In this document: in pieces, positions 1-11,880 of the stretch
Position numbering within the stretch: position 1 is the stretch's first letter
How the letters are laid out: each line of letters starts with the position of its first letter
DNA from: Porphyra umbilicalis
Lineage: Eukaryota > Rhodophyta > Bangiophyceae > Bangiales > Bangiaceae
Assembly (NCBI GenBank): GCA_002049455.2
Contig: KV918828.1
Location: forward strand, 1-64,000
Direction of reading: 5' to 3'
Length of the DNA: 64,000 nucleotides
The notes under the pieces: generated by a model
What the model was told of the DNA's origin: nothing
Seen by the model: the letters and a program-made list of their open reading frames with translations, nothing else
Database searches by the model: none
Translations under genes and position numbers: made by a program

Positions 1-1120
1 TTAGCGTCATCGCGACCAAACCAACGCTGACACGCTCTTAGATCCCTGAGGACACGAATGCAGGCTGCCACCACTGAAACGGAGAGCAAGTCTCGTGATC
101 CAAGTATATATGTGCATCACTACACTTTGAGAGCACCCTGCCCTAAAGGCCAGGGAAATCAATAGAAGCCCCCCCCAGTGGCAGGGGGGGCTGTTAGCGA
201 AGCTCGTGCAAATGCCTTTTGCAAGAACTACATGCCAATGTGAACCGATAAATACTTATTGAGAAGCATCTAAGCACGTTTCTGGTCGCCACGCTGGCCA
301 AAGATCCGCTTTCTCTGTCGGAGCTATCAGGCGCCACCCACGTCCTTCCCCGCCGCTGTTGACAGCCCCTCGGCACCCAATCCCCCTTTTCTGCCGGCCT
401 TCTGGTTGAGAAACCGCTTTGGTCCAGGACTCTTTTCATCCTGGGCAAACTACCCCCTCACCCCTCATCCCAGCCCGCGGCGCCCCAGCGCCCCCTCCCC
501 ACAACCAAACGCAACATGACCACTTTCTGTCATCGCCGTCATCACACACACACCCCACCCAGCCTGAGCCCTCGCAATGGACCACCACACTGGAGGCTCG
601 CTAGCACGAGCTGCGGGGACAGCCTTCAGACCAATACTACAACAGCCGAAACCACACTCTCACTTTTCATTCTAATTCCATTCCCAACACAACACGACAG
701 AGCGACCTCCGCAGAAAGCAGCGAGGGGTGTACCGCCAGCAACCCCCAATCAAAGAATAGATCGAACAAGTGTCGCTTCCGAGGTAAGAATTGACGGTCA
801 AGAACCCGGAAAGCATCCCACCTGGATCAGGCCAGATTGACCAATCAGCGCCCCTATTGGGACAGCTGGACGGCTGATGTCGTGTACACTGTCGCACCAC
901 GTTTCCAGTCGCAGCGCCGGAGTTATTCGTAATGCTTGCTTCAAGTTTCTTGACAGTGAAATCGGGTCGCATCAACACGGGACATCAGTCCCGACTCCTT
1001 TTGTACGTCGTCGTCGACAGGACACACTGTCAGCACCCTTGCTGTTGCTATTTTCCAGCTTTCCCCACGTCCTCCACTTCTGTGGCACATGTCGTGACAT
1101 GACCTTGGAGCCCCCTCGCA
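1..1120. other. No recognisable gene
   Basis: I see no convincing coding region here. Short frames exist on both strands but carry no recognisable motif. The one local structure is a hairpin at 167-192 with a 9-bp stem of AGCCCCCCC against GGGGGGGCT and an 8-nt loop. Confidence 0.5.
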
Positions 1121-1189
1121 CTCCTTGCTTCTTCGGCGGGGCGCCGACCCTGCGTCCTGCGGCGGACGGCGTGGCGGCCGTGGCCGTCG

Positions 1190-2315
1190 ACGTGGTGTGG
1201 AGCGGGTGGCAGAGCGCCGACCACGGCCGGCCGGCCGCTGGCGCCGCGTCCTCGTCGGTTGCCGCCGACTACCTACCATAACGGCGGAAAGCCGCGGTTC
1301 AACGCCTTGGTAGGGCGCCTCCGCAGCCGCCCACACAGCCATCAAGAGGATCGCCGCGACGACGCACTCGCCGCCCTGCAGATGGGCGGCGGCGACAAGG
1401 ATCTCGCCTGAGTGGCGGTGCTGCCGCGGCGGACGGCGGGCCTCGCCAAGGCGTGCGGGTCCGCGCAGTGGACTGCCAACATAAGGAAGAAGCGGGGCGG
1501 GGGGCGGTTGGAAAGTTGGGAGGTGTTGGTTTCTTTCGGAGGAGATGGACGCCTGATGGTGCTGACCGCCGGCGTGCTGGCGGCGGCCATCGGCGCGGTG
1601 TCACACGGGCGGCCTATCGCCGTCCACGGCCGGCCAGCTTCCGGCGACGTGTCTGAGACGGCCGCATCCACCTACTAGGACAAGCCTGCCATCTAGGCGG
1701 TATTCGTCCAGCGGGGGGCAGTCGGCGCCAACGAGATTCGCACCTGAACGTTGGTGGCTGTCCTTGTGACTGGCGGGCCGCATCATGGCGCTTAGGTTGA
1801 CGGAGTCGGCCGCCGACGCGTGAGGTGGCTGCCCGGGGGAGATGCAAGGGGGTTGTTCGATCTTGCTGAGGGGGCGGACACTGCTACTGCTGGCGGCCTG
1901 GGTGGCAGCGGTATTCTGCGGGGCGCCGAGCGGGCAGCAGAGCAACGCCCACGGACCGCCGGCCGCTGGCAGCGCGTCTGCGGCGGTGTACATCGACTAC
2001 CACCAGAACCCGAACAGGAAGTGCCGCAGGCGTCCGTTGGGGGGCGGGCGGCAGCGATATTGTTCGTGGCTTGGAGTCGGTAGCCGTCGTGGCGCCCGGC
2101 GCATCGCACAGAGGCGTGCGGCCTCTGAACGTCGGCCGCTGACCCGTGCGGTCGGTGAGGTCAGTTGCAGCCAGGAGATCGCTGGTTTTTCTGGCATGGG
2201 ACAAGGCTGCGTCTGGCGGCAGCCCGCGTTCGGGCGGCGGCCATTAGCGTGACGCCGAGCGAGTGGCGGCGCATCACCCACGGCCGGCCAGCCGCTGGCG
2301 GCGCTTCGGTACTTT
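1190..2315 (+). repeat. Four diverged copies of a ~75-bp module, spaced 325-403 bp
   Basis: A GC-rich module centred on CACGGCCGGCC recurs with its core at about 1222, 1625, 1950 and 2279. All copies are on the same strand. Flanking bases are also shared, including a preceding AGCGRGYRGCRG-like string and a following GCTGGCGGCGCGTC-like string. In each copy one forward frame reads a hydrophobic Ala/Val/Leu stretch followed by HGRPAAG or a close variant (HGRPASG, HGPPAAG). The sequence between copies is much more diverged. The module may be an old tandem duplication of an exon or of a repeat element. No function is recognised. Confidence 0.5.
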
Positions 2316-4381
2316 TATCCACAAAGCCCCACAACCACACCACTGTCACGGCGACAATCCACACGGTAGCGTCGCGGTGGTGGTGCTGCCGAAACGACCG
2401 GCGCCAGATTTTTTCGTGGTGGACTGGTTTGTTTTGCACTGGCCATGCTCGCGCACTCCGCGCCGTGAGAAAAGCCACTGCCAGGGGAGTAGCATTGGCA
2501 GCAGTTGGTATGGAAGGCGCCTTCCTGTGGGTGTACCACGACTTGGTAGGCGCACCAGACGGTTACGAACACAGCTTTGCGAAGTACAAGGCTGAGATCA
2601 AAAAGTGGCATATGTAAACAATGTAGCAAGACTTCCTCTTTCTCGCTGAGCTGGCAGTCACCACGATAGCAAGCCACGCTGGGCATCATTCACGTCTGTG
2701 TCTTTCCCAAGAAAGAGAAAAAAAAATGAATGTGTCTTTTTCTGATCTGGCTTCTGGCTGTTTTGACTTGAGCTTACATATGAGGTAGGAAATAGCGTAC
2801 GCATCAACACATCCTCGTCTAGCCTCGTCAGCGGCATGTTCCGGAGTGGCGCCCGGCCCACGCGCGGCAGGCACGCTGGGGGCTGCGGTGGCAGCATGGG
2901 CGGGGTAAGCGATTTCGCCTCCCCCGCCGATGAGCGGTCGTCGTCTTTCGCGACACTATCGCCGCCATCGTCCTTTGTGTCGACGCGTAGCTACCATGGT
3001 CTGCAGACATGGCGGCGTGGTCGTGGTGGCCGCGGCGTTGTCGCGACGCCGGCTGCGGCGGTGGTACATGCCGCGACTCGGACGCTGACAACGTGGCGCC
3101 GCCAAGCACGCGGCGCCCCCGGGCCTCGAGGGAGGAGGACGTCAACGCAAAGGCGGGAGCGGTGTCCCGCTGGTGGAGTGGCCGAGCGGCCGAGGCCGTG
3201 CCAGGTCGAACTCGGAAAGGAAATGCTGCTGGATTTCCGCGCCGGACGACGCATACGCGTCGTCGTAGGGCACCCCCTCCATGGCGACCGATGGCGGCGG
3301 CGGCGGTAAAGGCGGCGCTGACAGTGGCGGCGTCCGCGGCGGCGGCACCTGCGGCACACGCGGCACTGTCCGTCGCTGCGGCGGTGCCTGGGTGCCGCCA
3401 TTAGCACGGGCTGGCGCCACGTGTATGGGCGGCGACACTGGCTCACACGACGGAGGCGTGCCCGCCGCCTATTTCCTATCATTTACGAGCCTCACGTCCG
3501 ACAGCCGCATGGGCGATATGAGTGAGAGCTGCGGACTGGGTGGCGCTGTGGCAGCGCCACCGCCGCCTGCGGGCAGGATAACCCACCGCGCGTCGGCGAT
3601 GCAGCTGCGGCGCTGAGCCGCGCCACTGCCGCCGAGCGGTGCTGCTGAAGACGAAGGGGTCGAGTGGCCGGATATGGTGGCAAAAGCTCGCTGCGGGCGC
3701 CCGCGTGGGCACTGCACCTGCTTGGTTTACCGTGGCGGGGTGCTCACGGCCGCCAACGACGACTACGCTGCCAAGACGGGGAAGAAGGGGCGGGAGCCCT
3801 CCACCGCCGCCGCCGTCACTTGCGACTGTAGCGGGACTACCGCCGCTCAGGGCGGTGGCCGCGGCGGGCGGCGCCGCTGCCGCGTCGCCGCGACCAACTG
3901 GGATGGTTGGGGCAGCGGGTGGAGTCCGGACGCCGCTGCCGCGTCGCCGCGGCCGACTAGGGCGGTGGCGGCAGCGGGTGGAGGGCCGACGGCGCCTCGG
4001 ACGGGTGTGGGCGCCCACGCCTCACCCCGCTCATCCCCACGTGCCGACGGGGCGGGAGGCGCAAGAGTCGGGGCACGGCAGGGTCGAGGCGGCCGCCCCT
4101 CTCCCACCGCCCGTCGACGGTGGCACTGACGTTGCTGAATCGGGCGGCGAGTGGTGCGGAAACTTGTTTGTTTTTCGTTTTACGGAGCTACCGCTGCAAC
4201 TTGCTCACCAGGTTGTATTCAGTGCGCTCTCGCGTGGGCACAGGAAATACGTTCCCCCTCGCTCTGAGCCACCATCCCTCGAAGAAAAGAACGCAAAGAG
4301 CATATTCCGCCACCGCTCTTTTCGTCACACCCGCTCTCCCCGTCACAAAATCCGGCTCAAGCTGCTCTACTCCTAAGCAGC
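2316..4381. other. GC-rich stretch without recognisable gene
   Basis: Open frames on both strands are Ala/Arg/Gly-rich composition products. A 59-bp imperfect tandem duplication lies at about 3870-3990 (GCCGCTGCCGCGTCGCC recurs at 3873 and 3932). I recognise nothing else. Confidence 0.45.
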
Positions 4382-5014
4382 TCATGGGCTGGAGCGGCGA
4401 CGCCGCGGCTTGGGGGGAAGGAGTGCCCAGTTGGGCATTGGGCACGTGAGATCCACGTTCAAGTCACGGCGGTGTCCCTTGCTGATGATGTAGGAATGAA
4501 GGCGGCGGTGCGCTGACGCAGACGGATTCGAGGCACCACAATGCGCCGTATGCCCCCTGAACGCCAGAAACTCGCCCACACTCAGCTGTACAACCTCACC
4601 ACTCCCCCCTCCTATCTTGGCCCCGCTAAGCACAGCTACGAGGGAGCTCGGCCATGACGATAGATGCGTACCGGGCTCGATGGCCAGCAGCGCGCCAAGC
4701 ATACGGGGTGGTTCCATCACGAGCGAGGGGGGGCAAGAATCGGTGTGAGGCCGTTGCTCGGCTGCCTCTGGGGACGAGATGAGAGCAGCCGGCTGGTGGG
4801 ATGCATAGTTGAGCCCAAAGGCCGAGGAGAGGAGCCGACACAATGTGTGAAAGACAGTGAGGACCTCCGCCAACGCAGGTGCTCCCCCAATTGACATCAA
4901 CGCCTCAGCCGACAGTGGCAGCATCGCTCGACCGTGGTCCCGCCTCCGACAGAGCCGTGAAATTGTGGAAACGGCCGTCGAGTTGAAGATGGTGTATGGC
5001 AGCCCTGTCGCCAC
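4382..5014 (-). CDS. 2-oxoglutarate/Fe(II) oxygenase-like domain, C-terminal exon
   Basis: The 210-residue minus-strand frame ends in TGA and looks like the catalytic half of a double-stranded beta-helix 2OG-Fe(II) dioxygenase. A β-strand-like stretch leads into PHTDS (H90-x-D92, candidate iron ligands). About 65 residues later comes FRGHTAHCG with H158 as the distal ligand, then an HRRLHSY segment whose Arg could bind the 2OG carboxylate. The H-x-D, distal H and R order and spacing fit the fold; this is my inference from pattern, not a family assignment. The frame has no ATG at its 5' end. It begins just after a stop, and AG acceptor-like sites (for example CTCTAG) lie immediately upstream on the minus strand, so an upstream exon is likely. 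It lies about 1.3 kb downstream of the tyrosine recombinase on the same strand. The substrate is unknown. Confidence 0.5.
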   Translation of the reverse strand: MATGLPYTIFNSTAVSTISRLCRRRDHGRAMLPLSAEALMSIGGAPALAEVLTVFHTLCRLLSSAFGLNYASHQPAALISSPEAAEQRPHTDSCPPSLVMEPPRMLGALLAIEPGTHLSSWPSSLVAVLSGAKIGGGSGEVVQLSVGEFLAFRGHTAHCGASNPSASAHRRLHSYIISKGHRRDLNVDLTCPMPNWALLPPKPRRRRSSP

Positions 5015-6281
5015 TATTGACTAGAGCTCACCAGCCGCGCGAGCCATCGTAGAGACCGTCACACCGGTACGAAAAACCTCGTAGCCACGACCACACATAG
5101 AGAGGGCAACCTGTGCGGTGCGCAAAGATCCTCCAACAGCCAAAAATGACGCCCAAAGAAGTTCCACCCCCCTGGCGTGCGCCACGTTGCTGTGTGCGGA
5201 CCGTACGACAATTCGCTCGAGCTCCTAGCGGTCATTGCCAAAGATATCGACGTAGGCGTCACCGCAGTCACGAAGCCGCCCGGCTCAGCCACCGGGAAGT
5301 CTGTGGCGGCCGCCGCGGCCGCGCGGCGCACCTGGCGCCGCCAGAGCGATGTAGCCACAATGATAATGGGATGAGAAATGGTGGGTGCGGGGGGCCGGTG
5401 TGTCCGCGGCGACGCGCCGGAGGACGCCCGCGGCCGCGGGCAGCAAAGCTTTGCTGGAGGCCCGCCGCCCGCGTCGGCCTGGTGCGGGCCCAGCACCCAG
5501 GACGCCGCGACAGCGTCCATAACGGTCAGGTCGAAAGTCACGACGCAACACTGGTGCAGCGCTGGCGCAGCGAGCATGGGTGCCCGCTGCTCGCTGCCCA
5601 CGGGAGGAATCGTCGGCGGGGGGAGGGCGTTGGGTGCGGGTGTTGCGTGCGAAACGATGCTCCGTGTGGCCGGCCATACCGCCGGTGCGGCTGTGGCACT
5701 GGGAGTGCACTCTCACAGCCGGGGTGTTTGGATGCAAGGGCGCGGGAGCCCACCCTAGCCGTCGCCGGCCATGGCAGTCCAACAATAACGCCGCGCGGCG
5801 ACGACGCGCAACCCTGCTACTGCCACGCGCGCCGCCTCCGTGGTGGCGGTCAGGGGCGCCGCCGGCTAGGCCCCCCCAATATGTGCTACCTTGGGACTAC
5901 CTCCGCGGTGCCTGCCGCCGCGCCCCCGCGTGGCCGTCAGCGTGAGCGTCAACGGTGCGATGTGGCGAAAGGCGCCGCGGGCATGTGCTCAAAGCAAAGG
6001 CGTGCGAGCGAAGACCACGTATCGGATATCTCTCTCTCGCACGGGTCTTGTCACTACTTGTTGAGGACCCCTGTTGTCGCTGTACAGCGAGCAGACCTCG
6101 AGCGGTGAGAAGAAAGATGGGTACCCAAGTCACATAGAAGGTAGCAGCTATGCCACACCCGCCTCAATCATTCCGGCATGCGTACGCAGGAGCACATCTA
6201 CCGTGGTTATCACCTTGGCAGCCACCTCCATTGCGAAACCCCCCGAAAAAAGGTTGCCCTGCCCCTCCTCGTACAAGTCAA
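5015..6281. other. Interval with a possible upstream exon of the oxygenase
   Basis: On the minus strand an open stretch at about 5110-5300 reads plausible peptide (TATWRTPGGWNFFGRHFW). It ends near a CACAG/GTTGCC donor-like site, about 90 nt before the acceptor-like AG sites that open the oxygenase frame. This would be a normal short-intron arrangement but is unproven. The rest of the interval has only composition-driven frames on both strands. Confidence 0.25.
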
Positions 6282-7742
6282 TCATGCGTTCCTAAAACCA
6301 CTCCATAAACCCCCCCACCAGCTCCTCAAGACGCTTAGCCAGATCTTGCCGGTCCGCTCGGTAGTAGCTACGATGCGGGATCGAAAATTCCCCCTGCAGC
6401 GGTAGTTGAGGACGTAGAAGAGAAAGCGCGTGGAGTTGAGCTTCCATACTCCCATCCGCATGACAATCTCGACGATTCCCGTGTTACTCAACCAAAATTG
6501 TGTGGCCCCACAGCGAGAGCCGTAGAGACCGCCCACGCCACGCGCGCTCAACAATGGGACAAACACTGAAGCAAAAGCCTTGAGCCGCTGCTGCCACCAC
6601 GCCTTCCTCACCGAAATGTTGCTCATCGCCCCCACTCCCCCGTACTCACCGGAAACGGGCACCACAAAAGAGGGAACCGAGGCTGTCATGTCAAAGCCAG
6701 GGTTCTCAGCCCGAAGTTGCACAAACAGGTACACGAAGTAGGGCAGGTCGCACCAAAGCTCCGGGCAGCGGACGCACACACTCGCAGAGGTGTGCTCCGG
6801 CGAGGCGCGCATCTCTTCATCAATAGCAGTTGAGGACAAAAAGTAGTAGGCCGGAGCCGGCACAGTACCAGCAACGTTGGTCTTCAACTGAGATTACCGT
6901 ACTTTGACCCACCTGGGCCAGCCGTGTTCTTGTAAAAAAGCTGCATTTTCCCCGACGACCGGTGGCAAGAAGACGTCACGCGCCGTGAGACCGAACAGGT
7001 TCTCAGGCCGCAGCATAGTGCGGAAGCTGAAAACCATGATGACATAGACAGTCAGCCGCTCGTACTGCAGCGCGTTGAGCGGCTTGCCGAGATCTTCAAT
7101 GTCGATCCCGTCTGTCGCCAGGCCGCACGCCACCACCATGTTGTCCGCCTTGACAGGAGGGGTTTGGGACGACGCCTCGCCCAATCTGGTCGCCTGCTTC
7201 TTGGAGCCTTGTAGCAGTCCAGCGACGACCTGGGCCTTGAGCGTGCATCCACAATGCGCTTCGCCGTTGGCAACCTGAGCAGGCGTGCGGTCGGCCAGTG
7301 GCAGCGACTTATACGGATCGTCGCGGTCGCCACATCCCGCCACATAAGCAGTCTTGCCGGCAAAATCACGGGTGGACAAAGCAAAAAAGTGGCCCAACGA
7401 CGGGGCAATGTTGCGCACGGACACCATCGCTAAAGGAGCGTTCCGTCCACCGACAAGGTGCTTGCGCCCTCCCTCGCGCAACAAAGCCAAAAACCGATGC
7501 AGACCGAATGGAAGCGCATCGTCCAACGTCACAGCCATGCGCTCGCCCTGCGCCGCCAGGTCCCCGCCGCCGGCGCCGTCGACCACATCGTCCGCGAGGG
7601 CAAGAAAGCGAATGAAGCGGACAGTGGCACTCTCAATGGCTGTCCAAGTGTGCGAACCTAACGCACTTGACGCAGCGTTGTTGGACGAAGCCCGTCGCGC
7701 CGCCGTCGCGGCGCTCTCGATCTCAAACGCAAGTGGGCCCAC
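6282..7742 (-). CDS. Crypton/DIRS-like tyrosine recombinase, one in-frame TAA
   Basis: Two minus-strand frames (7742-6894 and 6887-6282) lie in the same phase, separated only by TAA at 6894-6896. The N-terminal part resembles the helical core-binding domain of tyrosine recombinases (SHTWTAIESATVRFIRFL). The catalytic box I Arg is about residue 245, in FRTMLRPENL. After the TAA comes LKTN, fitting the β-hairpin Lys. Box II is SRCGAT, then a G-V-W segment, and the candidate nucleophile is Tyr in FLFYVL. Trp replaces the usual second His, as happens in this superfamily. Box order and spacing are complete, so this is very probably a YR mobile-element gene. The frame reads upstream without a stop to about 7800, so the true start is uncertain. 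The TAA sits inside a 15-nt GT...AG string of in-frame length, leaving a mutation, a tiny intron or readthrough as alternatives. It ends in TGA. Confidence 0.65.
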
Positions 7743-9213
7743 CTCTGGACTCTTGAAGACTGCATACGAGCGAAATGGATAGCACCCAGGCCGAAGCCCA
7801 CCACCTCGCCACCCTCATCGTCCGTGTCCACATCAGCCGCGTGCAGGCCATCCGCGGCATCGTTCGCGGCATGTAGCAGGAGCGCCGGGTCCATGGTCTG
7901 TCGCGGCAAGCAATGTGGCCGAAGGCGCACCATAAAGTCCCAGAGAGTAGGGGACGGCAGCGGAGCTGTGACCTCCACGGCCGTCGACGATGCATGTCGG
8001 TCGCTCTAGACTGCTCTCGTGGTGTCAACTGAAAGCGTGGGCGCCTAGCTGTGCGCAAACTCTGAGCGTAAGACTCGAAAATGAGCGCCATCTGTTCTAT
8101 CCGCTCTGTGACAGCAAGCGAAGAGGCATTCACGCCCAGATAGCAGTGGGCGGTCCGTCTCGTACGGGTTTCAAGAGAAAATTTACCTGCTGATTGTCTC
8201 GACCTTCTCAATTCGAGTTCCCATTGGCTGGATGGCACTGTGTCAATAGTTCCACAGTCATTCGGGACCAGATTCTCGTACGTTGCGCCGAGGGACCCGG
8301 ACGAGGGCATGAGGGGTGCTTCCCGCAGACGTGGCATGAAAATGATCCGGCGCAAGTCAATAGATTTTGAATCGCACACTCGTCGTGACAAGTGACGCTC
8401 CGGGCAAGGTCGACGCGACCCGTTGTCGACACCCTGACCGAGCTGGAGATTGTTTGGTGTCCCGTCCGACCACGTCCTGGCCTTGTGCGCCTCCCACAAC
8501 TGTCCGCTCAGTCTGCTCCTGTTGCCGTCCGTGTTACTATGCGGCGGCGCTCCCCTTTTGAGGGCATCCATCCACAGCGTTGGTACACGCCTTCCTGCCT
8601 CTGTCTGATTCAGCACTTTCATTGAGTTCTGCAGCGTTTGACAGAGTGTAAAAGAATGTGGCGGTGCGCCCTAAGTGAGCTCGGCGCAGAGTTGACCGTG
8701 CTCGATGCCGGTCTAGGGGGGGCGAAATGAAGAGTCCGGGGTTCATGAGGGCGTGTGGCCACTATAGACGCTTGGACGGCGAACAACTGCTGCAATCGTG
8801 GCAGGAAGGATGACCTGCGCGGGAAATTGCGGGCTGGCACGGGTCGTTGGCGTCCCTGTTGTGCGCTGTGTTTGTCAGTACTGGGGGGGAGATGGGGGCG
8901 CGCCGCCGTATGGAGGGCGCCGGACACAACATTAGGCGAGGTGCTGATTGTGTGCTTCCCCCGCGAGGGGCAGCTGGCTGTGATCTCACTAAGGTGCGTG
9001 GCCGCGCCCGCACTCTAGCTCACCAGTGGAAGGGGGGGCGGCATTGGTCCATTGGCGAGGTAATGGCTAGAGGTTGCAGCGGGATGGGCCTCGAGGAGGG
9101 AAACAGGCTCAAAATAGCTGTTCGCATTGGTCAGGTGGCTCCCCATTTTCCCCTCTGATCCGTTGATTGATAGAAGCGCAGTGGGCAAAGTTGAACAATC
9201 GGCCTGCATCTTT
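7743..9213. other. Interval between recombinase and transposase
   Basis: A minus-strand stretch at 7660-7980 reads plausible acidic peptide (DTDDEGGEVVGFG) and could be an N-terminal exon of the recombinase in another phase. Otherwise I see no recognisable gene, RNA or repeat. Confidence 0.3.
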
Positions 9214-11880
9214 TCATTCCCCACCAGATGCTAGACGCGTCAGGAAAGTCTCGAAGGTCCGATCGCCAACCTTAAAGACCTTCCTTGCCCACTTCCTCCC
9301 CTCCCTAATAGCCTTCTCTCGAGTAGCCCTGTACTCGCCAGACCTGGCTTTGTTCTCCCTCTTGCGCCTGTCCCCACTCCTTCGCGCCCTCCTCGCCCCC
9401 ACTTTGGCCGACCTCCTTGTATCCGACGACAAATGCGTGATGTACGCCTCGCGTGCAACGGCCATCGCGCGCACTAGGTTCGCACACGCCTCCACCTCCG
9501 TCCCCGCCGCATCCTTAGCGGAATTTTGAGTGTAAAACCCGTGCCAGGCCTCAATGGACTGCTCGCCATATAGTCCAATGCTGCCAAAGCGGTCTAGGAA
9601 GTCGGGGGCATGGTACATCAGCATGTGCAACTTTAGGGAAATGTTCACCCAAGAGAAGCTACGCTTCGTGTGCCGCACAAAAAACAGAGCGTTGGCGCGG
9701 GACGCACGGGCCTCGGCCACGTCCACCTCAGCGGCCCGGCTCATCTTCCTGGCCAGGACTTTCCACAGGAACCACAAGCGTTTGTACGCCACGTGGTCTC
9801 TCTCAGGGACTAGGCCGAGGAGAGTGCGGCACACGGCATCGTTTGCCTCCGCGATGGTGAGGCAGTCCCTGCCGATGAAGACACCGCCGTGGTAGTGCGT
9901 GGGGCGCACACGCACGGTGCAACGAAGCGTCTCCGCCAGCCCATATGCAAACGCCAGCCCGGCGGCGCCCCCACGGCAAGAGATGATCAGCTCCATGGCC
10001 AATCGCAGCAACCGCAGTGTAATTCCCAACAAAATATGCAGCGGGATGGGCACGATCTGCCGAGGATCGATTGTAAACAAAGGCGGTCGCTCAATAGAGC
10101 GAAGGGTGGCTTGAGCCGTGCCGTCAATCAGCGCGCCCGGTGGATCACCAGAGTCTCGTGAAGATGCCATCTCAACCAGATGAGCGGATGTGCGGGGGTG
10201 CGTCGGGGATGGTACGTCCATATCTTGTAGCGTGCCGAAGATCAGGTCAAGACCAGCGTGCGTCGCGGTCGGTGCCCTTGTGCTATAGCACATCAAACAC
10301 GGCATTGTGGCACTTGGCCCTTTGTGGCCGTGCACAGTGCACAGGGCCTCGTAGTCTCCAGACAGCATCAGCCGCACAGCGCGCCGCACACCACCGACCA
10401 CGACACCCTCGCGGACAAGCTTCGCCACCCGGTCCAAGTGCTCTCCCAGCATGGCGGACACCTCATCACACTTGTCCTTGTCGGCGGGGCAAACGCCCAC
10501 TAAGATCGTGTTGGTCAACCTGTGGGGACGGCGCTGATTTGCCAGCCCCGCCACGATCTTGACGGAGCTGGGCGAGCCGCCCTTGTCCAGTCCGAGCGTC
10601 ATGTGCACGTCTTTGACATTGGCTGGCGGAGAGGCCGCCATTGAGCCGATGTCCCCGGCAGCGGGTACCTGGTACGCCTCGGTCTTGGGGATGGGCTTCA
10701 GGTCCCGGTCTCGCAGGAGCCGCTCCACGAAGCCGTTTGACTCCCACAGGGCGTCGAGCTTCTCCTTGACAGCGTCCTTAAGGCTCACAAGGTGCGCCCC
10801 AGAAGCCGTCACGGCCACCTGCTTGGATACGATTGAAGGCCGACAAGCTCACCCCCGAGGCCGCAATTATCCGTAGCTGCCTTTCGGGTGTGAGCGAGAT
10901 AGGTGGTGCCCCCGGCAGCCGTCGGCTCCCCGCGCAGACAGGTGCAACGCCAGTTACGGTCAGCGCTCCAGCAACCACAGCGGCCTTAACTTCACCCCCC
11001 ACGGCGTCGGAGAGCAGCTTAATGCCAGAAGCCAAGCGCTTGTAGCGCTGACTGCGTTTCACAGCCGGCTTGCGAGAGGGGAAACCTGTCGCTTGTAGAC
11101 AAGTTCGACCCCGTTGCCCCACTTCAGCCGAATTTCCGGAGGTCTGCCGGGTAGCAACATGGTGGCAGCAATTGCCTGCAGCACAGGCGCATCCTGGTCA
11201 TTCCGAAATACACCTCGGCGCAACTTCTCCAAAAAGTCAGCACAGGAAAGCGGTGTGGGTGGCATCTCCGGTGCGGGCGGCTCCTCCGGTGTAGACAACG
11301 GCGCCGTAAGGGCCATCAGCAGTCGAAGGCGCAGGTCGTCTGCCTTTGACCTCTCGAGAGCTGCGCGCTGCGTGGCTCGCGCGAATATGGTCTCGAGTCG
11401 CGAGATCTGGTCTCGAGCGAGTTGGCAAGGATTGCACACCCGAGCGACAAACTCGGGGGAGGCATCATTGCCCGGGTGCGTGGCGTGCAGCCTCGTGTTA
11501 ACGAGCACGAGTAGAGGTGGGCGCGCCGTGGAGAACATCCCTGCCGACAGGTGGGGCGGAGCACCGGCGCCTCGCATCGAGCGTCCTCCGTTGCCGTGTC
11601 TCGCACGCTTTGCCCGGCAATAGCACCGGTCGCATAGGCCCAGCGGCTCACAGAGGGCGTCCATGCCCGCCGAGCGCTTGCAACACACCTCTGGTAAGCT
11701 GCTCACCTGTGCATAGAGGGATTGGCCAATGATACAGGCAGCGGACTCACGCCAGCGTTGTAACCCGGCGCCAGGTTTGAGGAACGCCTGAGCGCACTCA
11801 GTACAACGGAAGGCCAATATCTCGTGCGGAAAGGCCATTCTCAAGTCTGAACTGGAGGCACTGCAAGACAGCAATGGCAC
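9214..11880 (-). pseudogene. DDE transposase-like gene with Cys-rich N-terminus, two frameshifts
   Basis: Three overlapping minus-strand frames read as one protein. Frame 1 (11880-11059, ATG candidate at 11838) is Cys-rich: a CTEC motif, then CC, C-x2-C and CNPC pairs, likely zinc-binding. Frame 2 (about 11110-10830) continues with a basic KRSQRYKRLASGIKLL segment. Frame 3 (10818-9214, 534 aa, TGA stop) holds the core: LGLDKGG (D78), SGDYEAL (D155), then a C-x2-C pair (174/177), and GEQSIEAWH (418-426) as the acidic third site. A D...D-CxxC...E layout with DKGG, GDYEAL and GEQ-like motifs is, as far as I recall, shared with a transposase family common in metazoan and algal genomes; I will not name the superfamily. 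The junctions near 11060-11110 and 10820-10850 need 1-nt shifts or short introns; AG sites occur at the second. The C-terminus is very basic. Confidence 0.6.

Noticed and set aside
167-192. Rho-independent terminator
   Set aside because: A C/G hairpin without a following T-run in eukaryotic DNA; no adjacent gene.
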